DNA of 64,000 nucleotides from an uncultured Candidatus Melainabacteria bacterium (GCA_934754505.1 CAKVIE010000005.1:62001-126000), one strand, 5' to 3'; positions 43,503 to 51,871 are shown, counted from the first letter of the stretch. Numbers and translations: made by a program. The notes: generated by a model not told the origin, from the letters alone.

Positions 43503-43950
43503 TTTAACCCCGCAAGAAATGCTCCCTCACGGCTCTGCAATGGTTTTGCTTAACAAAATCGAAGAATACGATTTTGAGCAAAATTATCTCATCGCAAGCG
43601 TTTTAATCCATGAAAAAATGCCGTTTTTCGACAAAAAAATTAACGGTGTAAATCCTGTTGCGGGCATGGAATTTATGGCTCAAACAATCGGCTGTTTTTC
43701 ATTTTTGCAAAACAAATCAGAAAAGCCTAAAATCGGTTTTCTTTTAGGTTCAAGGCTTTACAACAATGCAATTAAAAAATTTGAAAACGAAAAAAAATAT
43801 TTTGTAAAAGTAAAAGAAATTTTTACGGACAACCAAATCTGCTCCTTTGATTGTCAAATTTTTGATGAGTCAAATGAAGAAGTTGCCTGTGCTACAATAA
43901 ATGCGTATCAACCGAGAAACATCAAGGAGATATTAAAAAATTATGACTAA
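43492..43950 (+). CDS. Hotdog-fold 3-hydroxyacyl-ACP dehydratase (ApeP-like)
   Basis: A 152-residue hotdog protein with LPHGSAMVLLNKI (catalytic His) and VAGMEFMAQTIGCF (helix with the acidic residue), the pattern of ApeP-like dehydratases. It would remove water from 3-hydroxyacyl-ACP to form the conjugated double bonds. Overlaps of 11 and 8 bases join it to the ketosynthase and ketoreductase genes. Confidence 0.88.
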   Translation: MKTDLTPQEMLPHGSAMVLLNKIEEYDFEQNYLIASVLIHEKMPFFDKKINGVNPVAGMEFMAQTIGCFSFLQNKSEKPKIGFLLGSRLYNNAIKKFENEKKYFVKVKEIFTDNQICSFDCQIFDESNEEVACATINAYQPRNIKEILKNYD

Positions 43951-44668
43951 AAGAATTTTGGTAACGGGTTCAGGCAGAGGGATAGGCAAAGCAACCGCCA
44001 AAATGCTTGCAGAAGCAGGCTATGACGTAGTTTTGCACTATAATAAAAACCTTGATGAAGTAATTAAAACTCAAAAAGAAATTCAAGAACTCGGAAAATC
44101 TGCAGAAATATTGAATTTTGACATCAAAAACAGAACTCAATGCAAAGACGTTATTTCAGCAGATATTGAAAAAAACGGTGTCTGTTACGGAGTGGTTTTG
44201 AACGCAGGAATTAACAAAGACAATGTTTTTCCCGCAATGGAAGACGAAGAATGGGACAGCGTTTTAGAAACAAATTTAGGCGGATTTTATAATGTCCTCA
44301 AACCGATTGTAATGCCTATGATTCAAGCCCGTATAAAGGGCAGAATTATTGCTTTGTCCTCTGTCGCAGCTATTACGGGAAACAGAGGCCAGGTCAATTA
44401 TTCGGCATCAAAAGCAGGTATCATCGGGGCTGTAAAATCTCTTGCACTTGAACTTGCAAAAAGAGGAATTACAGTAAATTCAATAGCTCCGGGGGTAATT
44501 GAAACCGATATGACTAAAGATTTACCCCAAGACGAAGTCAAAAAACTTATTCCGATGAAACGCTACGGCAAACCCGAAGAAGTTGCAAGCCTTGCACTTT
44601 ATCTGATGAGCGAAAATGCTTCCTACATAACAGGTCAGGTAATTTCCGTAAACGGAGGTCTTTGTTAA
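43943..44668 (+). CDS. 3-oxoacyl-ACP reductase (FabG/ApeQ-like)
   Basis: A 241-residue short-chain dehydrogenase with the NADPH loop GSGRGIGKATA, LNAGINKD, the catalytic Ser in ALSSVAAITG and the YSASKAG Tyr/Lys. It ends GQVISVNGGLC, as FabG proteins do. In this operon it reduces the keto group of polyene intermediates. Its TAA overlaps the next ATG. Confidence 0.93.
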   Translation: MTKRILVTGSGRGIGKATAKMLAEAGYDVVLHYNKNLDEVIKTQKEIQELGKSAEILNFDIKNRTQCKDVISADIEKNGVCYGVVLNAGINKDNVFPAMEDEEWDSVLETNLGGFYNVLKPIVMPMIQARIKGRIIALSSVAAITGNRGQVNYSASKAGIIGAVKSLALELAKRGITVNSIAPGVIETDMTKDLPQDEVKKLIPMKRYGKPEEVASLALYLMSENASYITGQVISVNGGLC

Positions 44669-45894
44669 TGAAACGTGTTGTAATTACGGGCATGGCGATT
44701 ATTTCATCATTAGGAAACACAATAGAAAGTGCTTTTAACAGACTTCATAAATTTGAAAATTGCGTTGAATATATGAAATCTCTCGACGAATACGACAAAA
44801 TGCTGACAAGACTTGCCGCTCCCGTAAAAGATTTTGAAATTCCAAAACATTTCACGAGAAAAATAACCCGTTCTATGGGCAAAGTCGCAATTTATTCGGT
44901 TGCTTGTGCGGAAGAAGCCTTGCAAGATGCAGGATTACTCGGCGATGAAATAATCACATCAGGTCAAACAGGGGTAAGTTTCGGCTCCTCATCAGGTTCA
45001 CTTGATGCAATTATTGATTTTTACTCAATGACGGTTGATAAAGAGGTTAAAAACGTAAATTCAGGCTCATATTTAAAAATGATGCCTCAAACAACTGCCG
45101 TAAACATTTCGGTTTATTTTAAAACCACAGGAAGATTAATCACCACCTCAACAGCCTGCACATCAGGCTCAATGGGTATAGGACTTGCTTATGAAGCAAT
45201 AAAAAGCGGAAAGCAAACCGTTATGATAGCAGGCGGGGCAGAAGAATTTCACCCGACACAAGTTGCGGTTTTCGACACACTTTATGCAACAAGTCAAAAA
45301 AACGATACTCCGAAACTCACGCCGTCAGCCTTTGACAAAGACAGGGACGGTCTTGTAATCGGAGAAGGTGCTGCCGTTTTAATTCTTGAAGAAATGGAAC
45401 ATGCAAAAACACGGGGTGCAAAAATTTATGCCGAAATAACAGGATTTGCGACAAATACGGACGGTACTCACATTACAAATCCTAACTCCGAAACAATGGC
45501 AAAAGTTATGGAAACGGCACTCGAAGATGCTCAACTTTCTCCGGATAAAATCGGTTATATCAATGCTCACGGAACATCAACTTTGCAAGGTGATATTGCA
45601 GAATCACAAGCAACATATAGTGTTTTTAAGCGGGAAATCCCGATTAGCACCATCAAAAATTACACAGGACATACTTTAGGTGCCTGCGGAGCAATAGAGG
45701 CGGCTTTATCGGTTGAAATGATGAATAGCAACTGGTTTTGCCCAAACATCAACACCGTTAATATTGATGAAAATTGTGCAAGATTGGATTATATTCTTGG
45801 CGGCGGACGAGAAATTTCAGCCGATTATATAATGTCAAACAATTTCGCTTTTGGAGGAATAAATACTTCTTTGATTTTTAAAAAAGTTAAATAG
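44668..45894 (+). CDS. Beta-ketoacyl synthase (ApeR-like)
   Basis: A 408-residue FabF-type ketosynthase with the complete triad: TTSTACTSGSMG, INAHGTSTLQGD and YTGHTLGACGAIEA. In aryl polyene loci a second ketosynthase of this kind probably starts or supplements chain building. The ATG at 44668 has GGAGG upstream; a TTG six bases earlier is not needed. It is the last gene of the rightward operon. Confidence 0.93.
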   Translation: MKRVVITGMAIISSLGNTIESAFNRLHKFENCVEYMKSLDEYDKMLTRLAAPVKDFEIPKHFTRKITRSMGKVAIYSVACAEEALQDAGLLGDEIITSGQTGVSFGSSSGSLDAIIDFYSMTVDKEVKNVNSGSYLKMMPQTTAVNISVYFKTTGRLITTSTACTSGSMGIGLAYEAIKSGKQTVMIAGGAEEFHPTQVAVFDTLYATSQKNDTPKLTPSAFDKDRDGLVIGEGAAVLILEEMEHAKTRGAKIYAEITGFATNTDGTHITNPNSETMAKVMETALEDAQLSPDKIGYINAHGTSTLQGDIAESQATYSVFKREIPISTIKNYTGHTLGACGAIEAALSVEMMNSNWFCPNINTVNIDENCARLDYILGGGREISADYIMSNNFAFGGINTSLIFKKVK

Positions 45895-45898
45895 TGTA

Positions 45899-45907
45899 TG
45901 ATATAAT
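45899..45907 (+). promoter_or_regulatory. Extended -10 box for the SGNH gene
   Basis: TGATATAAT ends exactly six bases before the ATG at 45914 and starts right after the ketosynthase stop. With no ribosome site present, the transcript is probably leaderless. Confidence 0.6.
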
Positions 45908-45913
45908 TTATTT

Positions 45914-46828
45914 ATGAGAAAAAAAAGAATTATTGTTTTTAATTTTTTAATAATTACATTTCTTCTTGTTGGAGCAGAAGCTTATTTTTATAACCAAAAT
46001 ATAAAAAAAATAGCACCTTATCCTGAAGAACATTATTCTGTAACAAAAAAAAATTTTTCGATAGAAAACCTAAAAGAAAGCATGCGAAAACCTTTCGGAA
46101 CGAATAAAAATTACAAAAAAAGACCGATTTTAATATACGGCTGCTCTTTTGCATACGGAGATAAATTACCGAAAGAAGAAACTTTCGGAAGCTTGTTGTC
46201 AGAAAAATCGAAACGTCCTGTTTATAACTTTGCAATGCCAGCAAGAGGACTTCAACACGCACTTTACTTATTAGAAAACGACAAAAAAGTTACTCCCGAG
46301 CCTGAATATATTTTTTACGTATTCATCTCCGACCACGCAAGAAGAATATATATTAACTGCAATAGAATAGATGACCATAAATACCTTTACTATCATCTTA
46401 AAAACGGTAAATTGGTCTTGCAAAACAATTATTATGATATTTCCGAAAGATTTTTCATTTTAAAAGAATTAAAAAATGCTTTGTACTTTATTTTAAAAAA
46501 AGTATTTGAAGAAAATATTTACCAAGATGTTAAAAACTATTTTATCACCATAAAAGATACGGCAAAAGAAAAATATCCCAATGCAAAATTTGTAATAATT
46601 AACTACAACATAGACAATACAACAATATTGACCATTCCAAGACAAAAAGAACTTGAACAAAACGGCATTGAAATAATAAGTTTGAGAAATGAAATTAAAG
46701 ATAATACAAACAAAGATTTAAAAGCCGATGAATTCAGAATTTCTACCGACATCGACTTTTATCAACACCCTAACGGCAAGGCTTGGAATGTTGTTACGGA
46801 TTACCTTTGCAAAAAATACAACCTTTAA
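45914..46828 (+). CDS. Membrane-anchored SGNH/GDSL hydrolase-like protein
   Basis: A 304-residue protein with one N-terminal membrane segment (about 6-26). The nucleophile block is YGCSFAYGDKL, followed by NFAMPARG (oxyanion Asn region) and a late DFYQHPNGKAWNV with the Asp-x-x-x-His end of the triad. It may add or remove acyl groups on a surface polymer. It stands directly after the polyene operon but has its own -10 box, so a link to polyene attachment is possible but unproven. Confidence 0.8.
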   Translation: MRKKRIIVFNFLIITFLLVGAEAYFYNQNIKKIAPYPEEHYSVTKKNFSIENLKESMRKPFGTNKNYKKRPILIYGCSFAYGDKLPKEETFGSLLSEKSKRPVYNFAMPARGLQHALYLLENDKKVTPEPEYIFYVFISDHARRIYINCNRIDDHKYLYYHLKNGKLVLQNNYYDISERFFILKELKNALYFILKKVFEENIYQDVKNYFITIKDTAKEKYPNAKFVIINYNIDNTTILTIPRQKELEQNGIEIISLRNEIKDNTNKDLKADEFRISTDIDFYQHPNGKAWNVVTDYLCKKYNL

Positions 46829-46918
46829 TTTTCATAAAAAAATTTTAAGATATTCATGAAAAATATAGAATACGGCTATGTTTGTTCTATAATTGACGTG
46901 GAAAATAAAGGTTTAAGT

Positions 46919-48718
46919 ATGAAAAACAGTAAGAAATTAAGAAATATAGCAATTATAGCCCACGTTGACCACGGTAAAACAACACTTGTAGATTGTATGC
47001 TAAAGTATGCAGGCGTTTTCCGTGAAAATCAACAGGTACAGGCTTGCGTTTTAGACAGTAATGACCTCGAAAGAGAAAGAGGAATTACAATTTTATCAAA
47101 AAATATCTCGATAGATTATGACGGATACAAAATCAACGTAGTAGATACCCCCGGTCACGCAGATTTCGGCGGAGAAGTCGAACGTGTTCTCGGAATGGTT
47201 GACGGTGCATTGTTAATCGTTGATGCGGCAGAAGGTCCTATGCCTCAAACAAGATTTGTTTTGTCAAAGGCATTGGAACTCGGATTAAGAGTTATCGTTG
47301 TTATTAACAAGATTGATAAACCCGCAGCAGACCCGATGGGCACTTTGGACAAAGTTTTCGACTTGTTTGCAGAACTTACGGACGATGAATATTTGCTCGA
47401 TTTTCCGTACATTTTCTCAAGCAGTTTAAATGGTTTTGCGGTAAAAAATCCTGATGACGAACCCGAAAATATAAAACCGCTTTTGGATTGTATTGTAGAA
47501 AACATCAATCCTCCTCATGCAGACAGCGAAGCAAAACTTCAATTTCACGTAACAACACTTGATTATAACGATTATGTAGGTAGAATTGCTATCGGTAGAA
47601 TTGTCGGCGGTATTTTAAAAGCAAAAGATCAAGTATCTTTAATTACTCGTGACGGCGAAGTTAAACACGGTCAAATAACGAAATTATATACATTCAAGGA
47701 TTTGGGCAGAGAAGAAACAGATATTGCATACGCAGGTGATATTGCAGGTGTTGTAGGCTTCCCGGAAGTTCAAATCGGTGAAACAATTTCTACATTCAAT
47801 GAACCTGAAGCACTTCCTTTGATTAAAATTGACGAACCGACATTACAGATGAACTTCTCTGTTAATAACAGCCCGTTTGCAGGTCAGGAAGGTAAATTTG
47901 TAACCAGCCGTCAAATTAGAAAAAGACTTTACGATGAGCTTGAAAAAAATGTCAGCTTGAGAGTAGAAGACACTGATTCGACAGATGTATTCAGAGTTTC
48001 AGGCAGAGGCGAACTTCACCTTGGTATTTTGATTGAAACAATGCGTCGTGAAGGTTATGAATTTCAGGTTTCAAAACCGGAAGTTATTATGAAGACAATA
48101 GACGGTGTTCAATGTGAACCTTATGAAAATCTTACGGTAGATGTTCCGAACGGAGATGCAGGCTATTGTATCGAAAGACTTGCTTCAAGAAAAGGTGAAA
48201 TGCTTTCAATGCACGCATCAGACACAAGAACAACTTTGGAATTCAATATTCCGTCAAGAGGTTTAATCGGATTTGGAACTGAATTTGTCAGAGCAACAGC
48301 AGGTCAAGGTATTATGAGCCATACATTCAGCGAATATAAACCTTGGGCAGGAGATATTCCGAGACAAAGAACAGGTTCATTAATTTCATTTGAAACAGGA
48401 GAAGCTGTTCCTTATGCACTCGCTCAATTTGAAGACAGAGGCGTATTCTTCATCACTCCGAAAACAAAAGTTTACAGAGGAATGATTGTCGGAGAATGCA
48501 ACAAACCGCAAGACGTTGAAATTAACGTCTGCAAGACAAAGAAACTTACAAATATGAGAAGTGCAACGGCTGATGTTATGGTAACTTTGCAAGCACATAA
48601 ACAAATGTCGATGGAAGATTGTATGGAATATATCGGCGAAGATGAACTTATGGAAGTTACTCCGGAAAATATCAGAATGAGAAAAGCTGATTTGACAAAA
48701 CGTCGTTATAATCAATAG
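46919..48718 (+). CDS. typA: Translational GTPase TypA/BipA
   Basis: TypA is a ribosome-binding GTPase involved in stress adaptation and 50S assembly. The 599-residue protein has the G motifs AHVDHGKTTL, DTPGHADFGGEV and NKIDKPAADP, EF-G-like domains and the TypA-specific C-terminus. The ATG at 46919 follows AGG and lies downstream of a TATAAT box at 46888-46893. The in-frame ATG at 46856 is upstream of that box, so it is rejected. Confidence 0.97.
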   Translation: MKNSKKLRNIAIIAHVDHGKTTLVDCMLKYAGVFRENQQVQACVLDSNDLERERGITILSKNISIDYDGYKINVVDTPGHADFGGEVERVLGMVDGALLIVDAAEGPMPQTRFVLSKALELGLRVIVVINKIDKPAADPMGTLDKVFDLFAELTDDEYLLDFPYIFSSSLNGFAVKNPDDEPENIKPLLDCIVENINPPHADSEAKLQFHVTTLDYNDYVGRIAIGRIVGGILKAKDQVSLITRDGEVKHGQITKLYTFKDLGREETDIAYAGDIAGVVGFPEVQIGETISTFNEPEALPLIKIDEPTLQMNFSVNNSPFAGQEGKFVTSRQIRKRLYDELEKNVSLRVEDTDSTDVFRVSGRGELHLGILIETMRREGYEFQVSKPEVIMKTIDGVQCEPYENLTVDVPNGDAGYCIERLASRKGEMLSMHASDTRTTLEFNIPSRGLIGFGTEFVRATAGQGIMSHTFSEYKPWAGDIPRQRTGSLISFETGEAVPYALAQFEDRGVFFITPKTKVYRGMIVGECNKPQDVEINVCKTKKLTNMRSATADVMVTLQAHKQMSMEDCMEYIGEDELMEVTPENIRMRKADLTKRRYNQ

Positions 48719-48734
48719 TGGCAATTGTTAACTG

Positions 48735-48775
48735 TTAAAGCGAAATTTCCTTAAAACGGAAATTTCGCTTTTTAT
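48735..48775. terminator. Bidirectional terminator between typA and the AT-rich membrane protein gene
   Basis: A strong 14-base stem, AAAGCGAAATTTCC/GGAAATTTCGCTTT, with a seven-base loop and a following T run. Confidence 0.85.
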
Positions 48776-50397
48776 TATTTACTAAAATCCATATCTCGTA
48801 ATTTATAAAGAGATTCAAAATCCAAAAACATTAATTCTTCTTCATTCATTTTGTAATGGGTTTTTTCATACATCTTCTTTATTAAATTTCTTCGACAAAC
48901 AGTAGCAAAGGAATCTTTTGCCTCACAAACATTTTGAAGTTCGTACTCTTTATTGTCAGGATTTAGTTTATAGGTATAATCCAGATAAATATAAGCATTC
49001 TCAGGAACTAACGAAGTGTGATAATGATAAAATATAAAATCATCATTTATTTTTCTGTTCAGAATATAGAATTTTTCAAGAATATAAAGATTTTTTCTAT
49101 AACAAAAAGTAAAAGGATATCTTTCTGAACCGATAAATTTGCAGAAAAAAAGCACTATAAATATCAGACAAAAATAAAAAAGAATTCTCCTTAACTTTTT
49201 GCGGACAGAACGAACACAATTTTTGAACAAAAAACCTACAGATGAAAGAATTATCATCAACATAGTTAAATCAAATAACCATCTTATACCTTGATGCTCC
49301 GTTAAAAATTGAAAACAATCATCATATCCATCTTTACCAAATAATAAACAAAGAGAAAACAAAACAGCTGCAATTAAAATAGAAGATTGAAATATAAAAA
49401 ATCTTTTCTTATTATCTTTATTTGGTACAAATTTTATAATCAAAAAAGATGTAAGTAAAATTAAAATGTAGTATAATATATTTTTTACAAAGTAATAAAT
49501 ATAATAAGATTTAAAAAAATCTTTCAAATGTATAAAAAAGGTATAGAAATCAAAACTTACACTAATATGAGAATTAAACCAATTATCAAAATAGACTTTA
49601 GAAACATTGTTTAACAGAAAAATCGAAAGTATAAATAAATACAAAAAAAAGTATTTAAAAAATATTATTTTCGTAGATTTGTTTTTGAATGTCAAAATAT
49701 GTAAAAAACAAAGGATAGGAAATGAAACGATAAATAAGAATTTAAAATATTCATGTCCGACAGCAATACAAAGAAATAAAATTATCAAACTTGTATCGAA
49801 CCTTTTTATAGTTTTTTGTTTAACATAAGCAATTTCAAGGAAATTATATAAAGCAATTCCGAAAATTGGGAGAAATATATATGCAAGGAACCAACAATCA
49901 TGATAAAAGATCCAACCAAACCAGATGTTATCCATAACAGCAATAGATGAACAAAGAGCAAATAAAAGCATCAAACTTCTAAGAACAAAATTCTTTTTAG
50001 AAAAATATTTAACAAAACAATTTGATAAATTATATAAAAAAATAAAAAAGATTGGAAATAAAATAAAAACGGATGAAATCTTAATTGCATTTTGAGGGTG
50101 CATTTTAAGGGCAAAAGGAACAAATCTTTCTATAAAGATATAAACAAAAGAAAAAATATACCAAGAATGATCACTTTTTAAAAAGCTGTTAAATATTTGA
50201 TTAAGAGTATTAGCAACAAAAGGAACAGGGAAATTATTACCAAAGAAAACAGTATCTTTGTCAAAAGGCATAGTTAAACTTTCACAATGCAGACAAATTG
50301 TTTGAGAACAATAATTGAAAACAAGAAAAACAATTAAACTTGTCGCAAAATAAAAAAAATATTTAAAATATTTTCTCAAAAAAAATTTATTTTCCAT
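48775..50397 (-). CDS. Polytopic membrane protein of unknown function
   Basis: A 540-residue protein with about ten transmembrane helices and a C-terminal extracytoplasmic tail (about 440-540). Phe, Ile, Tyr and Lys are very frequent, and the gene is visibly more AT-rich than its neighbours. The overall shape resembles membrane glycosyltransferases or DUF6056-like proteins, with VGHEYFKFLFIVSFP and WIFYHDCWFLAYIFLP as the most distinctive segments. No catalytic motif is certain. Compositional bias suggests recent transfer or relaxed selection. Confidence 0.72.
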   Translation of the reverse strand: MENKFFLRKYFKYFFYFATSLIVFLVFNYCSQTICLHCESLTMPFDKDTVFFGNNFPVPFVANTLNQIFNSFLKSDHSWYIFSFVYIFIERFVPFALKMHPQNAIKISSVFILFPIFFIFLYNLSNCFVKYFSKKNFVLRSLMLLFALCSSIAVMDNIWFGWIFYHDCWFLAYIFLPIFGIALYNFLEIAYVKQKTIKRFDTSLIILFLCIAVGHEYFKFLFIVSFPILCFLHILTFKNKSTKIIFFKYFFLYLFILSIFLLNNVSKVYFDNWFNSHISVSFDFYTFFIHLKDFFKSYYIYYFVKNILYYILILLTSFLIIKFVPNKDNKKRFFIFQSSILIAAVLFSLCLLFGKDGYDDCFQFLTEHQGIRWLFDLTMLMIILSSVGFLFKNCVRSVRKKLRRILFYFCLIFIVLFFCKFIGSERYPFTFCYRKNLYILEKFYILNRKINDDFIFYHYHTSLVPENAYIYLDYTYKLNPDNKEYELQNVCEAKDSFATVCRRNLIKKMYEKTHYKMNEEELMFLDFESLYKLRDMDFSK

Positions 50398-50433
50398 TTA
50401 CTTACCAATATATTTTATAAAAAAATAAAACAT

Positions 50434-50462
50434 AAAAGAGGTTATATTGCAAACCTCTTTAT
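50434..50462 (-). terminator. Terminator of the zinc-ribbon gene
   Basis: Leftward stem AAAGAGGTT/AACCTCTTT with an eight-base loop, followed by T, about 30 bases after the stop at 50491. Confidence 0.7.
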
Positions 50463-50490
50463 CATAAAAATATTTAATCCAATAAAAAAA

Positions 50491-50763
50491 TTATTCGTGA
50501 TGTTTAGCGTAACATTCTTTACAATAAACTTCTTTTCCGGAAATTGGCTTAAAGGGAACTTGAGTTTGACATCCGCAATCAGAGCAAATTACATCATACA
50601 TTTTTCTTTTTGCTCTTTGGCTGTTACGTCTGTTTTTACGGCATTCGGGACATCTTTTCGGTTTGTTTACGAGTCCTTTTTCTGCATAAAATTCTTGTTC
50701 GCCTGCTGTGAAAACAAATTCGCTGCCACAATCTTCGCAGATTAACTTTTCATCTTCGTACAT
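50491..50763 (-). CDS. Double zinc-ribbon protein
   Basis: A 90-residue protein with four CxxC knuckles: CEDC (about residue 9), CPEC (38), CSDC (60) and CKEC (81), enough for two zinc ribbons. A basic linker, RKNRRNSQRAKRK, lies between them. It matches my memory of the probable zinc-ribbon family PF13451, often small nucleic-acid-binding proteins of unknown role. GAGGAG precedes the ATG and a terminator follows, so it is a single-gene unit. Confidence 0.85.
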   Translation of the reverse strand: MYEDEKLICEDCGSEFVFTAGEQEFYAEKGLVNKPKRCPECRKNRRNSQRAKRKMYDVICSDCGCQTQVPFKPISGKEVYCKECYAKHHE

Positions 50764-50893
50764 TTGGTTTTTTCTCCTCGGGTATATTTAAACTTGCACG
50801 AACTTCACCCTAAATCCATGCTTAACTTATTTTAACCTTATTTTAGAATTTTGGCAACAAAAACATTTTTCTAAAAACTATAAAAAATAAATG

Positions 50894-50922
50894 TTTACAT
50901 CTAAAAAAATATGTGTGATAAT
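50894..50922 (+). promoter_or_regulatory. Promoter of yjbQ
   Basis: TTTACA, 17-base spacer, GATAAT with a TGTGT context. Transcription would start near 50929, which favours the ATG at 50954 over the in-frame ATG at 50891. Confidence 0.65.
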
Positions 50923-50953
50923 TAGGTTATTATGTTGCAGTTTGGAGATACAA

Positions 50954-51370
50954 ATGGCTATTATTACAGATAGATTTAACGTTAGTACAAAAGGTTTTAC
51001 GGACATTGTCGATATCACATCGCAGATTGTTGAATTGACTAAAAAACATGAAATTCAAAATGCAAATGTTCATATATATGTAATCGGATCAACTGCATCA
51101 ATAACAACACTTGAATATGAACCGGGATTGTTGAGAGATTTACCTGAAGCACTCGAAAAATTTGCACCTGTCAACAAGGAATATTATCACGACCAAACTT
51201 GGCAAGACGGAAACGGTTATGCTCATTTGCGTTCGTCATTAATAGGAACATCTGAAAATATACCGATAGTTGACGGAACACCATTTTTAGGAACTTGGCA
51301 GCAAATTGTTTTGGTTGACTTCGATAATAAACCGAGAACAAGAACAATTTTGGTACAATTTATTTTTTAG
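50954..51370 (+). CDS. yjbQ: YjbQ/UPF0047 family protein
   Basis: A 138-residue member of the UPF0047 (secondary thiamine-phosphate synthase-like) family. Conserved segments are VHIYVIGSTASITTLEYEPG, the metal-site region DGNGYAHLRSSLIG and the end LGTWQQIVLVDFDNKPRTR. Weak thiamine phosphate synthase activity has been reported for homologues; the true role is uncertain. The start is set by GGAG and the promoter. Confidence 0.93.
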   Translation: MAIITDRFNVSTKGFTDIVDITSQIVELTKKHEIQNANVHIYVIGSTASITTLEYEPGLLRDLPEALEKFAPVNKEYYHDQTWQDGNGYAHLRSSLIGTSENIPIVDGTPFLGTWQQIVLVDFDNKPRTRTILVQFIF

Positions 51371-51388
51371 AAATTTTATATTTTATTT

Positions 51389-51417
51389 AAAAGACGGTTT
51401 AGAGCCGTCTTTTTTTA
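51389..51417 (+). terminator. Terminator of yjbQ
   Basis: AAAGACGG/CCGTCTTT stem with a six- to seven-base loop followed by a long T run, directly before the inverted-repeat region. Confidence 0.8.
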
Positions 51418-51507
51418 ATGTCATTGCGAAAAGCGGAGCGACGTGGTGATTCAGTAAAAAATTATGAAAAATTTATAGAAAAATAAATCGAGCATATTGG
51501 AGAGAGT

Positions 51508-51602
51508 ATTTGTTGTTTTCGAAGTTTGCGTTAAAAAATTTCAATGTTTGAGGACAGAGTCCGAGTTTTGAAATTTTAGCAAACGAGAAATTACAAACAA
51601 AT
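51508..51602. repeat. Long imperfect hairpin inside the repeat nest
   Basis: The arms 51508-51544 and 51567-51602 pair in blocks (ATTTGTT, GTTTGC, AAATTTCAA with their complements). Near the loop is a second small stem, GGAC-aga-GTCC (51552-51562). It could be a structured RNA or a cruciform-forming element. Confidence 0.5.
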
Positions 51603-51630
51603 AACAAAATCAGCGAGAGAGTTTCTTTGT

Positions 51631-51662
51631 GCAACATTTCTTTGCGGTCAAAGAAATGTTGC
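51631..51662. repeat. Perfect 14-base inverted repeat
   Basis: GCAACATTTCTTTG and its exact complement are separated by four bases. No T run follows, so it is not a standard terminator. Confidence 0.7.
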
Positions 51663-51693
51663 GTTTGTTTGTATTTTGCAAATATTAGTTTCT

Positions 51694-51711
51694 GTTGGGT
51701 TTAAACCCAAC
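51694..51711. repeat. Perfect 18-base palindrome
   Basis: GTTGGGTTTAAACCCAAC reads the same on both strands. It lies inside the repeat nest. Confidence 0.8.
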
Positions 51712-51871
51712 CTACAGACTTTCAGTTTAGTTAATCGACTTTATTTTTTGAAGTATTCTGAATGGATTGCCACGAAAATCAAAGATTTTCTCGCAATGAC
51801 ATCGGAAAAGGAAGTCGTCATCACTCTACGCAAAATCTATCTCTCGCAATGACTTTAGAACTATAAAGACA

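Larger units (their letters stand above)
51418..51853. repeat. Nest of inverted repeats with ATGTCATTGCGA ends (MITE-like)
   Basis: The 567 bases between yjbQ and gltD hold no gene. ATGTCATTGCGA at 51418-51429 recurs perfectly inverted at 51791-51802, and its last ten bases again at 51844-51853. Similar inner bases (CGTGG then GAT or AAT) extend the match. Between them lie a long imperfect hairpin (51508-51602), a perfect 14-base stem (51631-51662) and an 18-base palindrome (51694-51711). This looks like a small non-autonomous repeat element, or several nested ones. No transposase is encoded. Confidence 0.7.

Noticed and set aside
46856..46918. Longer N-terminus for TypA starting at 46856
   Set aside because: The -10 box at 46888-46893 lies inside it, and TypA homology starts at 46919.
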